A stretch of 64,000 nucleotides of DNA. Origin: Pseudolabrys sp. Root1462. GTDB lineage: Bacteria; Pseudomonadota; Alphaproteobacteria; Rhizobiales; Xanthobacteraceae. Positions within the stretch are counted from its first letter, which is position 1; every line of letters starts with the position of its first letter. Shown piece after piece: positions 32,976-41,268 of the stretch. Position numbers and translations under genes: made by a program. The notes under the pieces are model-generated. The model saw only the letters and a program-made list of their open reading frames with translations. It did not search any database and was not told where the DNA came from. The DNA is taken from assembly GCF_001426945.1 (NCBI RefSeq), contig NZ_LMFS01000001.1:1869139-1933138 (forward strand), in the 5' to 3' direction.

Positions 32976-34591
32976 CACGGCTTTTTCGGCTCGTTCTTCG
33001 GTTTTTTGGGTTCTTTGGGAGGCTGGGCGGCGTCCCCGGCCGTCTCGGGCTCCACATAGCGCGGAAACACGCCCTGCGGCGCCGGCAGAGCCGAGCCGGG
33101 CGCAATGCGCTTGCCGCCTTCCAACGCCGTGAAGTCGCGCTCGCCCGCCGGGATGGCGAGCAGGTCGAGCAATTTGCCGGCCGACACCGGCATCACCGGC
33201 TGGGCGAGGATCGCCACCTGCCGGATGATCTCGGCCGTCACGTAGAGGATGGTCCCTTGCCGCGCCGGATCGGTCTTGGCCTTGGCCCAGGGCGCCTCCG
33301 AGGCGAAGTAACGGTTGGCGTCGGCCACCACCGACCACACCACGTGCAGCATGTGATGCAGCTGTTGCGTCTTCATGTGCTCGCGCGCCGCCGGCAGCAT
33401 GGCGTCGGCCGCGGCGAGGATGGTCTGATCCTCCGGCGTGAATTCGCTCGGCGTCGGCAGCGTGCCGCCGAACGCCTTGCCGACCATCGACAACGAACGC
33501 TGCGCCAGATTGCCGAGATCGTTGGCGAGATCGGCATTGATGCGGTTGACGATGGCTTCGTGGCTGTAGCTGCCGTCCTGGCCGAACGGCACTTCGCGCA
33601 GGAAGAAGAAACGCATCTGATCGACGCCATAGGCTTCCGCCATGGCGAACGGATCGACGACGTTGCCGACCGACTTCGACATCTTCTCACCGCGGTTGAA
33701 CAGGAAGCCGTGGCTGAAGATCCGCTTCGGCACCGCCACGCCGGCCGACATCAGGAAGGCCGGCCAGTAAACCGCGTGAAAGCGCACGATGTCCTTGCCG
33801 ATCACGTGCAGCGCGGCGGGCCAGTAACGCTTGAATTTCGGGTCGTTTTCGTCCGGGAAGCCGAGGCCGGTGATGTAATTGGTCAGCGCATCGACCCACA
33901 CATACATGATGTGCTTGGGGTTGCCGGGCACCGGAATGCCCCAGTCGAATGTGGTGCGCGACAGCGACAGATCCTTCAGGCCGCCCTTCACGAAGCTCGC
34001 GACCTCGTTGAGCCGCTCCTTCGGCAGCACGAAGTCCGGCACCTTGGCATAGAGCTCGAGCAGCTTGTCCTGGTACGCCGACAGCTTGAAGAAATAGCTC
34101 TCCTCCTCGACCCATTCGACCGGCGTGCCGGTCTTGGTGGCGAGCCGGGTGCCCTGCTCGTTCAGATGGGTCTCGTCCTCGGCGTAATAAGCTTCGTCAC
34201 GCACCGAGTACCAGCCGGCATATTTGTCGAGATAGATGTCGCCATTGGCCTCCATCCGCCGCCAGATTTCCTCCGACGAGCGGTAGTGACGCTCTTCCGT
34301 CGTGTGGATGAAGTCGTCGTTCGAAAGGTTCAGCATCTTCACCATGGCCTCGAAGCGCGGCACGTTCTGGTCGCGCAACTGCCGCGCCGTCATGCCGAGC
34401 TTGGCGGCCGTCTGCTGCATCTTCTGGCCGTGCTCGTCGGTGCCGGTGAGGAAATAGACGTCGTAGCCGTCGAGCCGCATGAAGCGCGCAATGGCGTCGG
34501 TCGCGATCGCCTCATAGGCGTGGCCGATGTGCGGAACCCCGTTCGGGTAGGAGATGGCCGTGGTGATGTAAAAGGGCTTACGGTCTGACAT
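32975..34591 (-). CDS. metG: methionyl-tRNA synthetase
   Basis: 538 residues, the short form without the C-terminal dimerisation/tRNA-binding domain. Class I signatures: [13 protein letters not shown] (HIGH box, about residues 15-27) and [12 protein letters not shown] (KMSKS). The anticodon-binding helical domain fills the C-terminal third. The last residues are a Lys/Pro-rich tail ([14 protein letters not shown]). The first gene of metG-tatD-MBL, with overlaps of 1 and 4 bases. In many relatives holB immediately precedes metG; here the spacer to the next upstream genes has been replaced by other genes. No T-box or SAM riboswitch seen. Confidence 0.97.
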   Translation of the reverse strand: MSDRKPFYITTAISYPNGVPHIGHAYEAIATDAIARFMRLDGYDVYFLTGTDEHGQKMQQTAAKLGMTARQLRDQNVPRFEAMVKMLNLSNDDFIHTTEERHYRSSEEIWRRMEANGDIYLDKYAGWYSVRDEAYYAEDETHLNEQGTRLATKTGTPVEWVEEESYFFKLSAYQDKLLELYAKVPDFVLPKERLNEVASFVKGGLKDLSLSRTTFDWGIPVPGNPKHIMYVWVDALTNYITGLGFPDENDPKFKRYWPAALHVIGKDIVRFHAVYWPAFLMSAGVAVPKRIFSHGFLFNRGEKMSKSVGNVVDPFAMAEAYGVDQMRFFFLREVPFGQDGSYSHEAIVNRINADLANDLGNLAQRSLSMVGKAFGGTLPTPSEFTPEDQTILAAADAMLPAAREHMKTQQLHHMLHVVWSVVADANRYFASEAPWAKAKTDPARQGTILYVTAEIIRQVAILAQPVMPVSAGKLLDLLAIPAGERDFTALEGGKRIAPGSALPAPQGVFPRYVEPETAGDAAQPPKEPKKPKNEPKKP

Positions 34592-34768
34592 TGCTTCGTT
34601 TTTTCGGGAGGACGCCGTTCAGGGCCTAGTCGAGTCAAGGGGTTAGGTAACAACCGGCGAGAAGCGGGGCAAGCTGCCGGCTCCGCGCCGACGTCAAAGC
34701 CACCCTGTCGAGTCTCCCGCATAGGCTGTATGCTGGCTGCGTTTCACCCGGCTTAGTGGGAGACCGAC

Positions 34769-35221
34769 ATGACGTCCAGTGCTCTTCCGAAGTCCAGACT
34801 GCTTATGCTGTGTGGCCTCACCGCTTCAATCGGGCTGGCCACCGCCCTGCCCGCCGTCGGCCAAAGCGGCGACGATCCGGTCCAGGTTTCACTGGTGCCG
34901 CAGGATTTCTCCGACTGCTCCAATGCCAATGTCAAAGCCAACGGCGGAGAAACGCCCGGCGGCACCGTCGTCCTCGTCCGCCGTAACGACGGCTCGATCG
35001 ATCTCAAGGTCGGCATCACGGCAACCCCGGACACCAAGTACAATTTCTATCTCAAATGCGTGCGTCAGCTCGGCGTCATCACGACCGGTGACGAGGGCAC
35101 TGGCGAGGCCGCTTTCACGATCCCGCCGAACACCGTCGGCAAGACGTTCGCCTTCGACATGTATCCCGATGGTGCGCCTGCCGGTAACAAATTCCAGAGC
35201 GTCCAGGTGCAGATGAACTGA
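34769..35221 (+). CDS. secreted protein of unknown function
   Basis: 150 residues. A signal peptide is clear: basic start with KSRLL, hydrophobic core LCGLTASIGLATALPAV and a cleavage site near AVGQS (about residue 32). The mature part is small, acidic, with two Cys (DFSDCSN and YLKCVRQ) that could form one disulfide, and is rich in Thr, Val and Gly, suggesting an all-beta exported domain. No family is recognised. Divergent from metG, 177 bases apart; convergent with the DUF2778 protein. High GC like its neighbours. Confidence 0.7.
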   Translation: MTSSALPKSRLLMLCGLTASIGLATALPAVGQSGDDPVQVSLVPQDFSDCSNANVKANGGETPGGTVVLVRRNDGSIDLKVGITATPDTKYNFYLKCVRQLGVITTGDEGTGEAAFTIPPNTVGKTFAFDMYPDGAPAGNKFQSVQVQMN

Positions 35222-35252
35222 GCCGCGCGACTGTCGACGGTCAGGATGCGTT

Positions 35253-36584
35253 CTACCAGGTGCCGAACACCCGCTCCGCGGCATAGCCCAATGCAGCGGT
35301 GTACCGCGGCTCGCTGTCTTCGCCCTTCGGCGTGTTGCGCGGCCGGCTGTAACCGCCGGCATAGCGCTTCGGCGAAGCGCTGATGCCCTCAGCCTGCAGC
35401 GCGGCGGTCTTCCACGACGTGCCCTTGAGGTCCGTCACGACCACCATCTTGTCGACCTTGCCGTCGAGGAAAGCGGTGAGGAACTTGTTGTAGTCCTTGA
35501 ACGAGACGCAGCCGTTCGACTGCCCGGTCGGCCCGATCATATAGGTGTGCGCCAACATCCCGTCGCGACCGAACATCCGCTCGCCATAGACCGGATTGAG
35601 ACGGACCGCGCGCACGCCGTGGAACAGCTTTTCGCGCTCCGTCAGCACATAGACGTTGGGCGGCGTCGGGCCGCGCATCCGCACCTTGATGTAGCGCGGA
35701 TCGTCCATTTTCTCGCCCATGCCGGAATGCGCTTCGAGGCGCGAACCATCGGGCATATGCACGATGCCATTGGTGATGTCGTAGACCGCAGTGCGGCTCA
35801 CCGAGTCCGGCGTCACCGACGGGATCGACACCGGCGCCGACAGTTTCGGCATGGCGATGGCCTTCGGCTCGGCGCTGGCGACATCGGCCTTAGCCATGGT
35901 GCGGATCTTGGACGCCGGTTCAGGCGGCGAGACGGCCTCAGGTTGGGCGATGGCTTCCCTGGTCACCGGCTCCTTAGCGATGACCGGCTCGGCGTTGATT
36001 TCAGGCCGTGCAGGCGGCACCGGAACGTTGACCGCTTGCGGCGCCACCTTGGGATCGAGGCTGGCCACGACATTGTGCGGCACCGGCGCTTCGGCCGGCG
36101 GTTCAAGCTTGGCGACCGCCGGAGCGGCGGGCCGATCGAGTTCCGCGCGCACTTGAGCGAGCTTGGCCGGCAGCGGGCGTGGTAACGGAATGACGGCCGG
36201 TCGCGCGCCACGTTGCGCGGGCGTCGGTGGGGCCACTGCCTGCCTGCCCTGCTCGGCGATGAGCGGCTTGGTACGGTCAATATATGCTGTCGACCAGGAC
36301 GACGCGGCGGTGCGCGCCCGCGGCTGCGACGACGGTTCGTAGGGCACCAAGGCCAGCGCCGCCGGACCGCTCGGCAAACGAACGCGCGGCTGCACGGCGC
36401 TGCTGGCCATCCAGCCGGCGGCGAGGGTCACCGCGATTGCCGCCGTGCCGAGCGCGGCGACCGCGCCCAGTCCAACGACCGAGCTGCTGACAATGCCGCG
36501 AAGGACGTGTCGTTTGGCACGCGATGACGCGCGTCGATCGTCGACCCACGAAGCATCGAAACAGGCGGCGGCCGAAGTGGTCAT
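35253..36584 (-). CDS. DUF2778 (Tlde1-like) putative L,D-transpeptidase
   Basis: 443 residues. A cytoplasmic lead, one membrane span (about residues 30-60, VVGLGAVAALGTAAIAVTLAAGW), a long Pro/Ala-rich periplasmic linker (about 75-270), and a C-terminal DUF2778 domain with GIVHMPDGSRLEAHSG and MIGPTGQSNGCVSF, the His...SxGC catalytic pattern of L,D-transpeptidase-like folds. Likely a peptidoglycan cross-link or trimming enzyme anchored in the inner membrane. ATG 36584 is preferred to an upstream in-frame ATG at 36632. An exact CtrA site lies 83 bases upstream on this strand. Confidence 0.85.
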   Translation of the reverse strand: MTTSAAACFDASWVDDRRASSRAKRHVLRGIVSSSVVGLGAVAALGTAAIAVTLAAGWMASSAVQPRVRLPSGPAALALVPYEPSSQPRARTAASSWSTAYIDRTKPLIAEQGRQAVAPPTPAQRGARPAVIPLPRPLPAKLAQVRAELDRPAAPAVAKLEPPAEAPVPHNVVASLDPKVAPQAVNVPVPPARPEINAEPVIAKEPVTREAIAQPEAVSPPEPASKIRTMAKADVASAEPKAIAMPKLSAPVSIPSVTPDSVSRTAVYDITNGIVHMPDGSRLEAHSGMGEKMDDPRYIKVRMRGPTPPNVYVLTEREKLFHGVRAVRLNPVYGERMFGRDGMLAHTYMIGPTGQSNGCVSFKDYNKFLTAFLDGKVDKMVVVTDLKGTSWKTAALQAEGISASPKRYAGGYSRPRNTPKGEDSEPRYTAALGYAAERVFGTW

Positions 36585-36666
36585 GCGATACGCAACTCGA
36601 ACTCGACAAGCGGCCTGACGCCGACATTCCAAGGGTTCTCGTGTGCGTTACGATGCGGGGATTAAG

Positions 36667-36682
36667 GTTAAACGACCCTTAA
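36667..36682 (-). promoter_or_regulatory. CtrA binding site (TTAA-N7-TTAAC)
   Basis: On the minus strand the sequence is TTAA-GGGTCGT-TTAAC, an exact CtrA consensus, 83 bases upstream of the DUF2778 gene start and 105 bases upstream of the divergent Cys-rich gene. The overlapping TTAAGG/CCTTAA inverted repeat (36662-36667 and 36677-36682) makes the site symmetrical. Cell-cycle control is inferred. Confidence 0.6.
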
Positions 36683-36787
36683 ACAACGGAAGAATTTGAT
36701 GATTTTTGTAATCTTGCCCGCGGCGCACCTGGCCTGACGCGTGGCGCTCGGGCGGTGTTCGCAGGCCGACGACTCGCGTAGCGTTCC

Positions 36788-37039
36788 ATGATGAAAAAGC
36801 TTCGCTACGCTCTCGCCGCGGCGTCATTAATCGCCGGTCTTGTCGTCGTGCAAAGCGGCCACGCCGCGCCGATGAAATGTTCGGGCGAGGAAGCAACCTG
36901 CCGGCAGGCCTGCGCCCAGACGGCAAAGACCACACTCACGACATGCCTGACGACATGCGGCGTCAGGCGCTCGGCCTGCATGCGTACAGGCTGCTGGGAC
37001 AACGGCCAGCAACGCTACTGCGGCCTGGCCAAGCAATAG
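36788..37039 (+). CDS. small cysteine-rich secreted protein
   Basis: 83 residues. Signal peptide MMKKLRYALAAASLIAGLVVV... with cleavage near GHAAP (about residue 26). The mature 57-residue chain has eight cysteines spaced C-x6-C-x3-C-x10-C-x3-C-x6-C-x4-C-x8-C and two CxxxC pairs, so up to four disulfides or a metal site are possible. No family recognised; function not assigned. The gene is monocistronic: 203 bases from the divergent DUF2778 start and 380 bases before phoH. A second, unrelated eight-cysteine protein occurs at 60799-61134. Confidence 0.75.
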   Translation: MMKKLRYALAAASLIAGLVVVQSGHAAPMKCSGEEATCRQACAQTAKTTLTTCLTTCGVRRSACMRTGCWDNGQQRYCGLAKQ

Positions 37040-37419
37040 CGCACGCCCGTCCAGGCGCACAGCCAAGCATCACCGGGCAGCAAGCTGAAGCACCAGCCGG
37101 GATCGCTGATGCCGCTGGCGTTGGCATGGTTGTACGGATCTACCGCACCGCGTTATTTTTAAGGAAGTGTCATCCGAATCGCTTACCTTCGTGGTCATGG
37201 CGGTTCGTCGATTGCGGATCGAAGGCGCTACCAAATGGACCGGGACTCGAGTGCTCCCGGACGCCAGAGCGCTAGCCGCCACCCCTCGCAGACCCAGCAT
37301 CGCTTTCACTCGGCGCCCCAAGCGCCGGGAACTGGCACGCGCGATGCATAGTTCCGTTTATGCCAGCAAGAGGCGCTGGCGCCTGCGACCCACAGCAAGT
37401 CCACCAGAAGGAGTCGGCC
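37040..37419 (+). other. 380-base gene-free stretch before phoH with promoter-like elements
   Basis: No convincing gene. It contains a near-consensus sigma-54 promoter (37333-37348), two small palindromes (CGGCGC/GCGCCG at 37311-37327 and AGGCGC-TG-GCGCCT at 37371-37384) and the phoH ribosome site AAGGAG at 37408-37413. A minus-strand frame at 37070-37321 has no start signal and no family features. Confidence 0.5.
37333..37348 (+). promoter_or_regulatory. near-consensus sigma-54 promoter upstream of phoH
   Basis: TGGCACG-CGCG-ATGCA matches TGGCACG-N4-TTGCA at all but one position (TTGC to ATGC), with correct spacing between the GG and GC elements. It lies 72 bases before the phoH TTG. Given ntrBC in the same window it could link phoH to nitrogen control, but a single mismatch at the -12 element makes this uncertain. 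Confidence 0.3.
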
Positions 37420-38151
37420 TTGGGTAAGAACCTGAACAAGAAGAGACGTCGTCATGAACGCTTGTCTGGGACAGCCGAGATTATCAACTTCCAGAACAAG
37501 TTCGAGGCTGAACGAATCCTGCCGCCGATAAAAGCGCTCAACGCTACCCAAGCCGAATACCTCGAAGCCCTGCGCAAATTCCCCCAGGTGATCGTCCTGG
37601 GCCCTGCCGGAACCGGCAAAACCTGGATCGCGGCCACCCATGCCGCCGACCTGCTCCGCAACCGCCAAATCGACAAGATCATCCTGACGCGGCCCAACGT
37701 GCCCTGCGGCCGCTCACTCGGCTTCTTCCCCGGCTCGCTCGAAGACAAGTTCGCGCCATGGGCGGCGCCGGTGATCGAGACCATCAAGGAACGCGTCGGC
37801 AAGGCCGCTTATGATATCGCGCTCAAGAACGGTGCTATCGAACTGGTGCCGTTCGAGGTGATGCGCGGCCGTTCGTGGAAAGGCGCCTTCGTGCTGCTCG
37901 ATGAGGCTCAGAACTCGACCCCGGCTGAGATCAAAACCTTCCTCACCCGCATCGGCGAAGATTGTACCGTCGTCATCAATGGCGACGTCAGTCAGTGCGA
38001 CCTTACCTCGGGCAGCGGCCTGCGCACAGTGATCGAGCTGATCGACAGCCAGAACCTGCCGGTTCCGGTCGTCGAATTCACCCGCGCCGAGATCGTCCGT
38101 TCCGGCATCTGCGCGATGTGGGTCAACGCTTTCGAGGAGGCCCGGCTGTAA
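37420..38151 (+). CDS. PhoH-family ATPase
   Basis: 243 residues from the TTG at 37420. P-loop NTPase of the PhoH type: QAEYLEALRKFPQVIVLGPAGTGKTWIAATHAADLL (Walker A GPAGTGKT), LTRPNVPCGRSLGFFPGSLEDKFAPW, LLDEAQNSTPAEIKTFLTRIG (Walker B DEAQ) and NGDVSQCDL. Possible RNA helicase or ribonuclease partner; in phosphate-starved bacteria phoH genes are induced. The TTG start is supported by AAGGAG six bases upstream, giving a basic N-terminus GKNLNKKRRRHER; an in-frame ATG at 37360 exists without a ribosome site. Confidence 0.88.
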   Translation: MGKNLNKKRRRHERLSGTAEIINFQNKFEAERILPPIKALNATQAEYLEALRKFPQVIVLGPAGTGKTWIAATHAADLLRNRQIDKIILTRPNVPCGRSLGFFPGSLEDKFAPWAAPVIETIKERVGKAAYDIALKNGAIELVPFEVMRGRSWKGAFVLLDEAQNSTPAEIKTFLTRIGEDCTVVINGDVSQCDLTSGSGLRTVIELIDSQNLPVPVVEFTRAEIVRSGICAMWVNAFEEARL

Positions 38152-38327
38152 ACGACGGTATATCCTGCTCAGTGGAATGGCCGGAGCGGGCCACGTTCCG
38201 GCCATTTTTCCATAACGTATCTGCGGGTGTGAAATCTGCATCATCGCGGTTGAACAAACCGCGCCGCCGCGCCATATAACGCTGTGGATTGTCCCACCAA
38301 GATTGACGACCCCCCAGGAGCGAAAAT

Positions 38328-38732
38328 TTGAGTCAATTCAGACACCCCGACGCTTTTGAGCGCCGGAACAATGCCGCTGCCGTCAAAAAGGCGATGCTGG
38401 AAAAATTCCGCGCCGCGACCCAGGATCCCGACCTCGAAATCAAGCGCCAGGAGCGCCTGGCTGTCGCCCAGGCCCGCGCCGAGCGCCAGGCTCAGCGCGA
38501 TGCCGAGCGTGAAGCCGAACGCAAGGTTCGCGAAGCCGAGGCAGCCCGTCTCGCCGCCATCGAGGCGGAGCGGCAGGCGCAGTTGAAGAAGGAAGCCGAG
38601 GAACTCGCAGCTCTCGAAGCCGCGGACCAGGCTGCCGCCGGTGAGGCCCTGCTCGCTGAGCAGAAGGCCAAGCGCGACGCCCGCTATGCCGCGCGCAAGG
38701 CCGCGAAGAAGAACAAGAAGCGCGGCTACTAA
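38328..38732 (+). CDS. DUF6481-family coiled-coil protein
   Basis: 134 residues, almost all charged helix (repeats of EAERQAQ, AERK, EAEAARLAAIEAERQ) with a Lys/Arg-rich end KAAKKNKKRGY. The N-terminus SQFRHPDAFERRNNAAAVKKAMLEKFRA matches the DUF6481 family found in Hyphomicrobiales; function unknown. The C-terminal basic tail suggests nucleic acid or ribosome contact. Start is TTG 38328 with CAGGAG seven bases upstream. It is followed by an intrinsic terminator. Confidence 0.8.
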   Translation: MSQFRHPDAFERRNNAAAVKKAMLEKFRAATQDPDLEIKRQERLAVAQARAERQAQRDAEREAERKVREAEAARLAAIEAERQAQLKKEAEELAALEAADQAAAGEALLAEQKAKRDARYAARKAAKKNKKRGY

Positions 38733-38761
38733 GTCGCCGCGCCTTCAGTTCACCGATCATG

Positions 38762-38792
38762 TCGCCGGCCCTGGAGGCCGGCGATTGCTTTT
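38762..38792 (+). terminator. intrinsic terminator after the DUF6481 gene
   Basis: TCGCCGGCC and GGCCGGCGA form a perfect 9-bp stem with the loop CTGGA, followed by TTGCTTTT. This is the clearest Rho-independent terminator in the window, 29 bases after the stop codon and before the convergent RHH gene. Confidence 0.85.
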
Positions 38793-38874
38793 GTGCGCTT
38801 GCCTTCCGACCATCGGTTTGAACTTCAAGCCGCCTGCGACGCCACCTCGCGAATCGTAGTTCAATTGTCTGCCG

Positions 38875-39147
38875 TCATCCCGCCGCCGATACCTCAGCGC
38901 CGTTATCCGGTCGCTGCGCGTTGGCATCCAGCGCCCGCGCGCGGGTCTGTTCAAGAACGAACAAGCGAATCGCGGATGACAGGTTTCCCTGCTGGCGCTG
39001 CATGTCGATGCTGCCGACGACGGACGACAGGGTGACGCGCTGATGACCGGCGATGCGTTTCAGTTCCTGCCAGAATGCCTCTTCGAGACTGACGCTGGTC
39101 TTGTGTCCGCCAATCACGATGGACCGCTTGATGACCAGCGATTTCAC
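38875..39147 (-). CDS. ribbon-helix-helix domain protein (RHH_4-like)
   Basis: 90 residues from the GTG at 39147. The sequence KSLVIKRSIVIGGHKTSVSLEEAFWQELKRIA then VTLSSVVGSIDMQRQQGNLSSAIRLFVLEQ matches the RHH_4-type small DNA-binding proteins of Rhizobiales, possibly autoregulatory. GTG 39147 has AGGGGA six bases upstream and gives the usual family start; an ATG at 39171 with its own purine-rich site would add eight residues. Targets unknown; no partner toxin gene lies next to it. Confidence 0.75.
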   Translation of the reverse strand: MKSLVIKRSIVIGGHKTSVSLEEAFWQELKRIAGHQRVTLSSVVGSIDMQRQQGNLSSAIRLFVLEQTRARALDANAQRPDNGAEVSAAG

Positions 39148-39171
39148 TGGGCTTCCCCTTTGTAGCGACAT

Positions 39172-39571
39172 CTTCCCCTCGTATTGGATCGCACGCGTGC
39201 GATCAGTATTCGGACGCCGGTCGAGCCAGGCTGTGACCGCCGACACATCGGGCGCTCACGTTTGCCAATCAGCGGCATTTCACATTCCCGAATTGATATT
39301 AATCGGGCGACCGACAAATGCCGAGTGTTTTCGCAGTTTTCCCCGGCCCTATTGCGATGAACATGTTTATTAAATTGCGCGACGAATACACGCGGTAGTC
39401 GTGCCGCCGTGCGGGGTCGCGATAGGTCGGATCGTTACGAGATGTTTATTCATAGCGCTACAAACACGGCGCAGCATCACGCTTGCCGCACGGCTTTTGC
39501 GCGTGCCGAATATGAATTTGTCTTCAGTGCGAACGTATTCGTGGCGGCTGCCGGCGCCATTGAAGGCCGAA
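39172..39571. other. 400-base spacer between the RHH gene and holB
   Basis: No supported gene. It is lower in GC than its surroundings around 39280-39380, with AT-rich CCCGAATT (39287-39294) and AATCGGG (39301-39307), and presumably carries the promoter of the RHH gene and the 3' end of the holB transcript. Short frames here have no start signals or family features. Confidence 0.4.
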
Positions 39572-40603
39572 TTACCGCGCGGTCTTGGCCAGCTCGCCGA
39601 ACACTGTAAACACCAGCGGCTTGCGCTCGAGGTTGTAAGCATCGACGTCGCGCGCAGCCCGGTTCACCCTCTCCCAGGCTTCGGCGGCCTTGTTTAACCT
39701 GGCGACATCGTTCGCCTGCGGCTGGAGCTGCGCTGACAGCCATCCATTGACCATGTCCATGAAGGTCGCCAGCGCTTCCGGATCGGTTCCGGACAGCGCG
39801 TCGCCGAGAGCGTGCAGCGCGCGAGGATCCGGATTGGGCAGTTGCGCCATGAGGTCGAGCACGCGCTGGCGCAGGGCGAGCGCCTTCTCGTCGAGAAAAC
39901 GCAGCGCCCGGCCGACGCTGCCGTCGGACGCCTCGGCCGCCTGGACGAGTTCCGGATCATCGGCATTGCGGCCGGTCGCGGCGGCGAGCGCCCGCACGAC
40001 GTCGTCGCGATCGAGCGGCCGCAGCAGCAGTCGCCGGCAACGCGACCGGATCGTCGGCAATTCCCGTCCCGGCGAATGACTGATCAGCAGCAGCAACGTG
40101 CGCGGCGGCGGCTCTTCGAGGATTTTCAGGAGCGCGTTGGCACCCTCGCGCTGCAGGTCGTCGATGGCATCGACGATGGCGATACGCCAGCCGCCCTCGG
40201 CGGCCGTGGCGCCGAAGAAGCCGACGGTCCGCCGGACGTCGTCGACGCGAATGGTGGTGAAGAGCTTGCCGGTTTGCTCGTTAACGACGCGCTCCAGCAC
40301 CAGAAGATCGCCCTGAGCGCGTGCGGCCATGCGGCGCGTCACCGGGTGGTCGCCGGCAACGCCGAGCGACTCTGCCGCCTGCACGTCCGCCGCGGCGGGA
40401 TCGGGATGCGCCAGTACGAAACGCGCCAGCCGGTAGGCCAAAGTCGCCTTGCCGATGCCCGGCTGGCCGCCGATCAGCCAGGCATGCGGCATGCGGCCGG
40501 AGCGATAGGCATTCAGCAGCGTTTGTTCGGCATCCTGATGTCCGAACAGCACCGTGGTCGTGCTCGGCGCCAGCGCCTCACCCTCGTCGCGGTCCTCGCT
40601 CAC
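39572..40603 (-). CDS. holB: DNA polymerase III subunit delta-prime
   Basis: 343 residues from GTG 40603. Clamp-loader AAA+ subunit: LFGHQDAEQTLLNAYRSGRMPHAWLIGGQPGIGKATLA (Walker A-like GGQPGIGKAT), VVDAIDDLQREGANALLKILEEPP and ISHSPGRELPTIRSRCRRLLLRPL (SRC motif). In the alphaproteobacterial form the delta-prime zinc module is reduced. The GTG overlaps the tmk stop by 4 bases (GTGA), giving tight coupling in rlpA-dac-tmk-holB. In many relatives metG follows directly; here metG is 5 kb away. Confidence 0.94.
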   Translation of the reverse strand: MSEDRDEGEALAPSTTTVLFGHQDAEQTLLNAYRSGRMPHAWLIGGQPGIGKATLAYRLARFVLAHPDPAAADVQAAESLGVAGDHPVTRRMAARAQGDLLVLERVVNEQTGKLFTTIRVDDVRRTVGFFGATAAEGGWRIAIVDAIDDLQREGANALLKILEEPPPRTLLLLISHSPGRELPTIRSRCRRLLLRPLDRDDVVRALAAATGRNADDPELVQAAEASDGSVGRALRFLDEKALALRQRVLDLMAQLPNPDPRALHALGDALSGTDPEALATFMDMVNGWLSAQLQPQANDVARLNKAAEAWERVNRAARDVDAYNLERKPLVFTVFGELAKTAR

Positions 40604-41268
40604 GGCGTGACAGCTTCCGCAGGTTGCGGGACATCCAGCAGCCGTTCTTGGACGGCCTGCCAGATTCGCTCCGACACGACGTCGCGCGGCGCGCGGCCGT
40701 CGATTACGGCAAAGCGCTTCGGCTCGCGCGCGGCGATATTCAGGAATGCCTGGCGCAGCTCCTCGTGAAACTCGACCGACTCCGCTTCGAAGCGGTCGGC
40801 GACGCCGCTGCCGCGCCGTGTCTTGGCGCGGGCGAGCCCGATATTGGCCGGCACGTCCAGAAGAATGGTGAGATCCGGCATGGCTTCGCCGACAGTGACG
40901 CGCTCCAGCGCCCGGATCAGCTTCATATCGACCTTGCCCAGCGTGCCCTGATAGACGCGCGTTGAGTCGACGAAGCGGTCGCACACCACCCAGCGTCCCG
41001 CCTGCAGCGCCGGCAGGATCGTCGCCTTGACGTGGTCATCGCGCGCGGCGGCAAACAGGATGGTTTCGGTTTCGGTGCCGAGCGGCTTGGCGATGCCGGA
41101 CAGGATGATGTGGCGGATGATCTCAGCGCCCGGCGAGCCGCCGGGTTCGCGTGTCAGTACGACATCGAGGCCGCGCGCCTTGAGCGCTTCGGCCAGCGCC
41201 GCCGCGTGCGTTGACTTTCCCGAGCCCTCGCCGCCTTCGAAGGTGATGAACTTGCCGCGCCCGCTCAT
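40600..41268 (-). CDS. tmk: thymidylate kinase
   Basis: 222 residues. P-loop kinase making dTDP from dTMP: Walker A FEGGEGSGKSTHAA, LTREPGGSPGAEIIRHIIL, DRFVDSTRVYQG (DR-x motif) and a LID region AKTRRGSGVADRFE. The true start MSGRGKFITFEGGEG at 41268 overlaps the dac stop as ATGA, and the stop overlaps the holB GTG. A longer frame to 41634 covers dac antiparallel codons and is not real. Confidence 0.96.
   Translation of the reverse strand: MSGRGKFITFEGGEGSGKSTHAAALAEALKARGLDVVLTREPGGSPGAEIIRHIILSGIAKPLGTETETILFAAARDDHVKATILPALQAGRWVVCDRFVDSTRVYQGTLGKVDMKLIRALERVTVGEAMPDLTILLDVPANIGLARAKTRRGSGVADRFEAESVEFHEELRQAFLNIAAREPKRFAVIDGRAPRDVVSERIWQAVQERLLDVPQPAEAVTP

Noticed and set aside
32976..33338. 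long N-terminal extension of tatD
   Set aside because: Runs through metG codons; TatD proteins begin at the LVDSHCH motif, which matches ATG 32975.
34592..34768. T-box or SAM riboswitch upstream of metG
   Set aside because: Looked for specifier and antiterminator or SAM-box motifs and saw none.
37070..37321. 83-residue minus-strand frame before phoH
   Set aside because: No ribosome site, no hydrophobic or domain features, and overlaps likely promoter elements.
40604..40984. long N-terminal extension of holB
   Set aside because: Overlaps tmk in another frame; the GTG at 40603 gives the usual length and a 4-base overlap.
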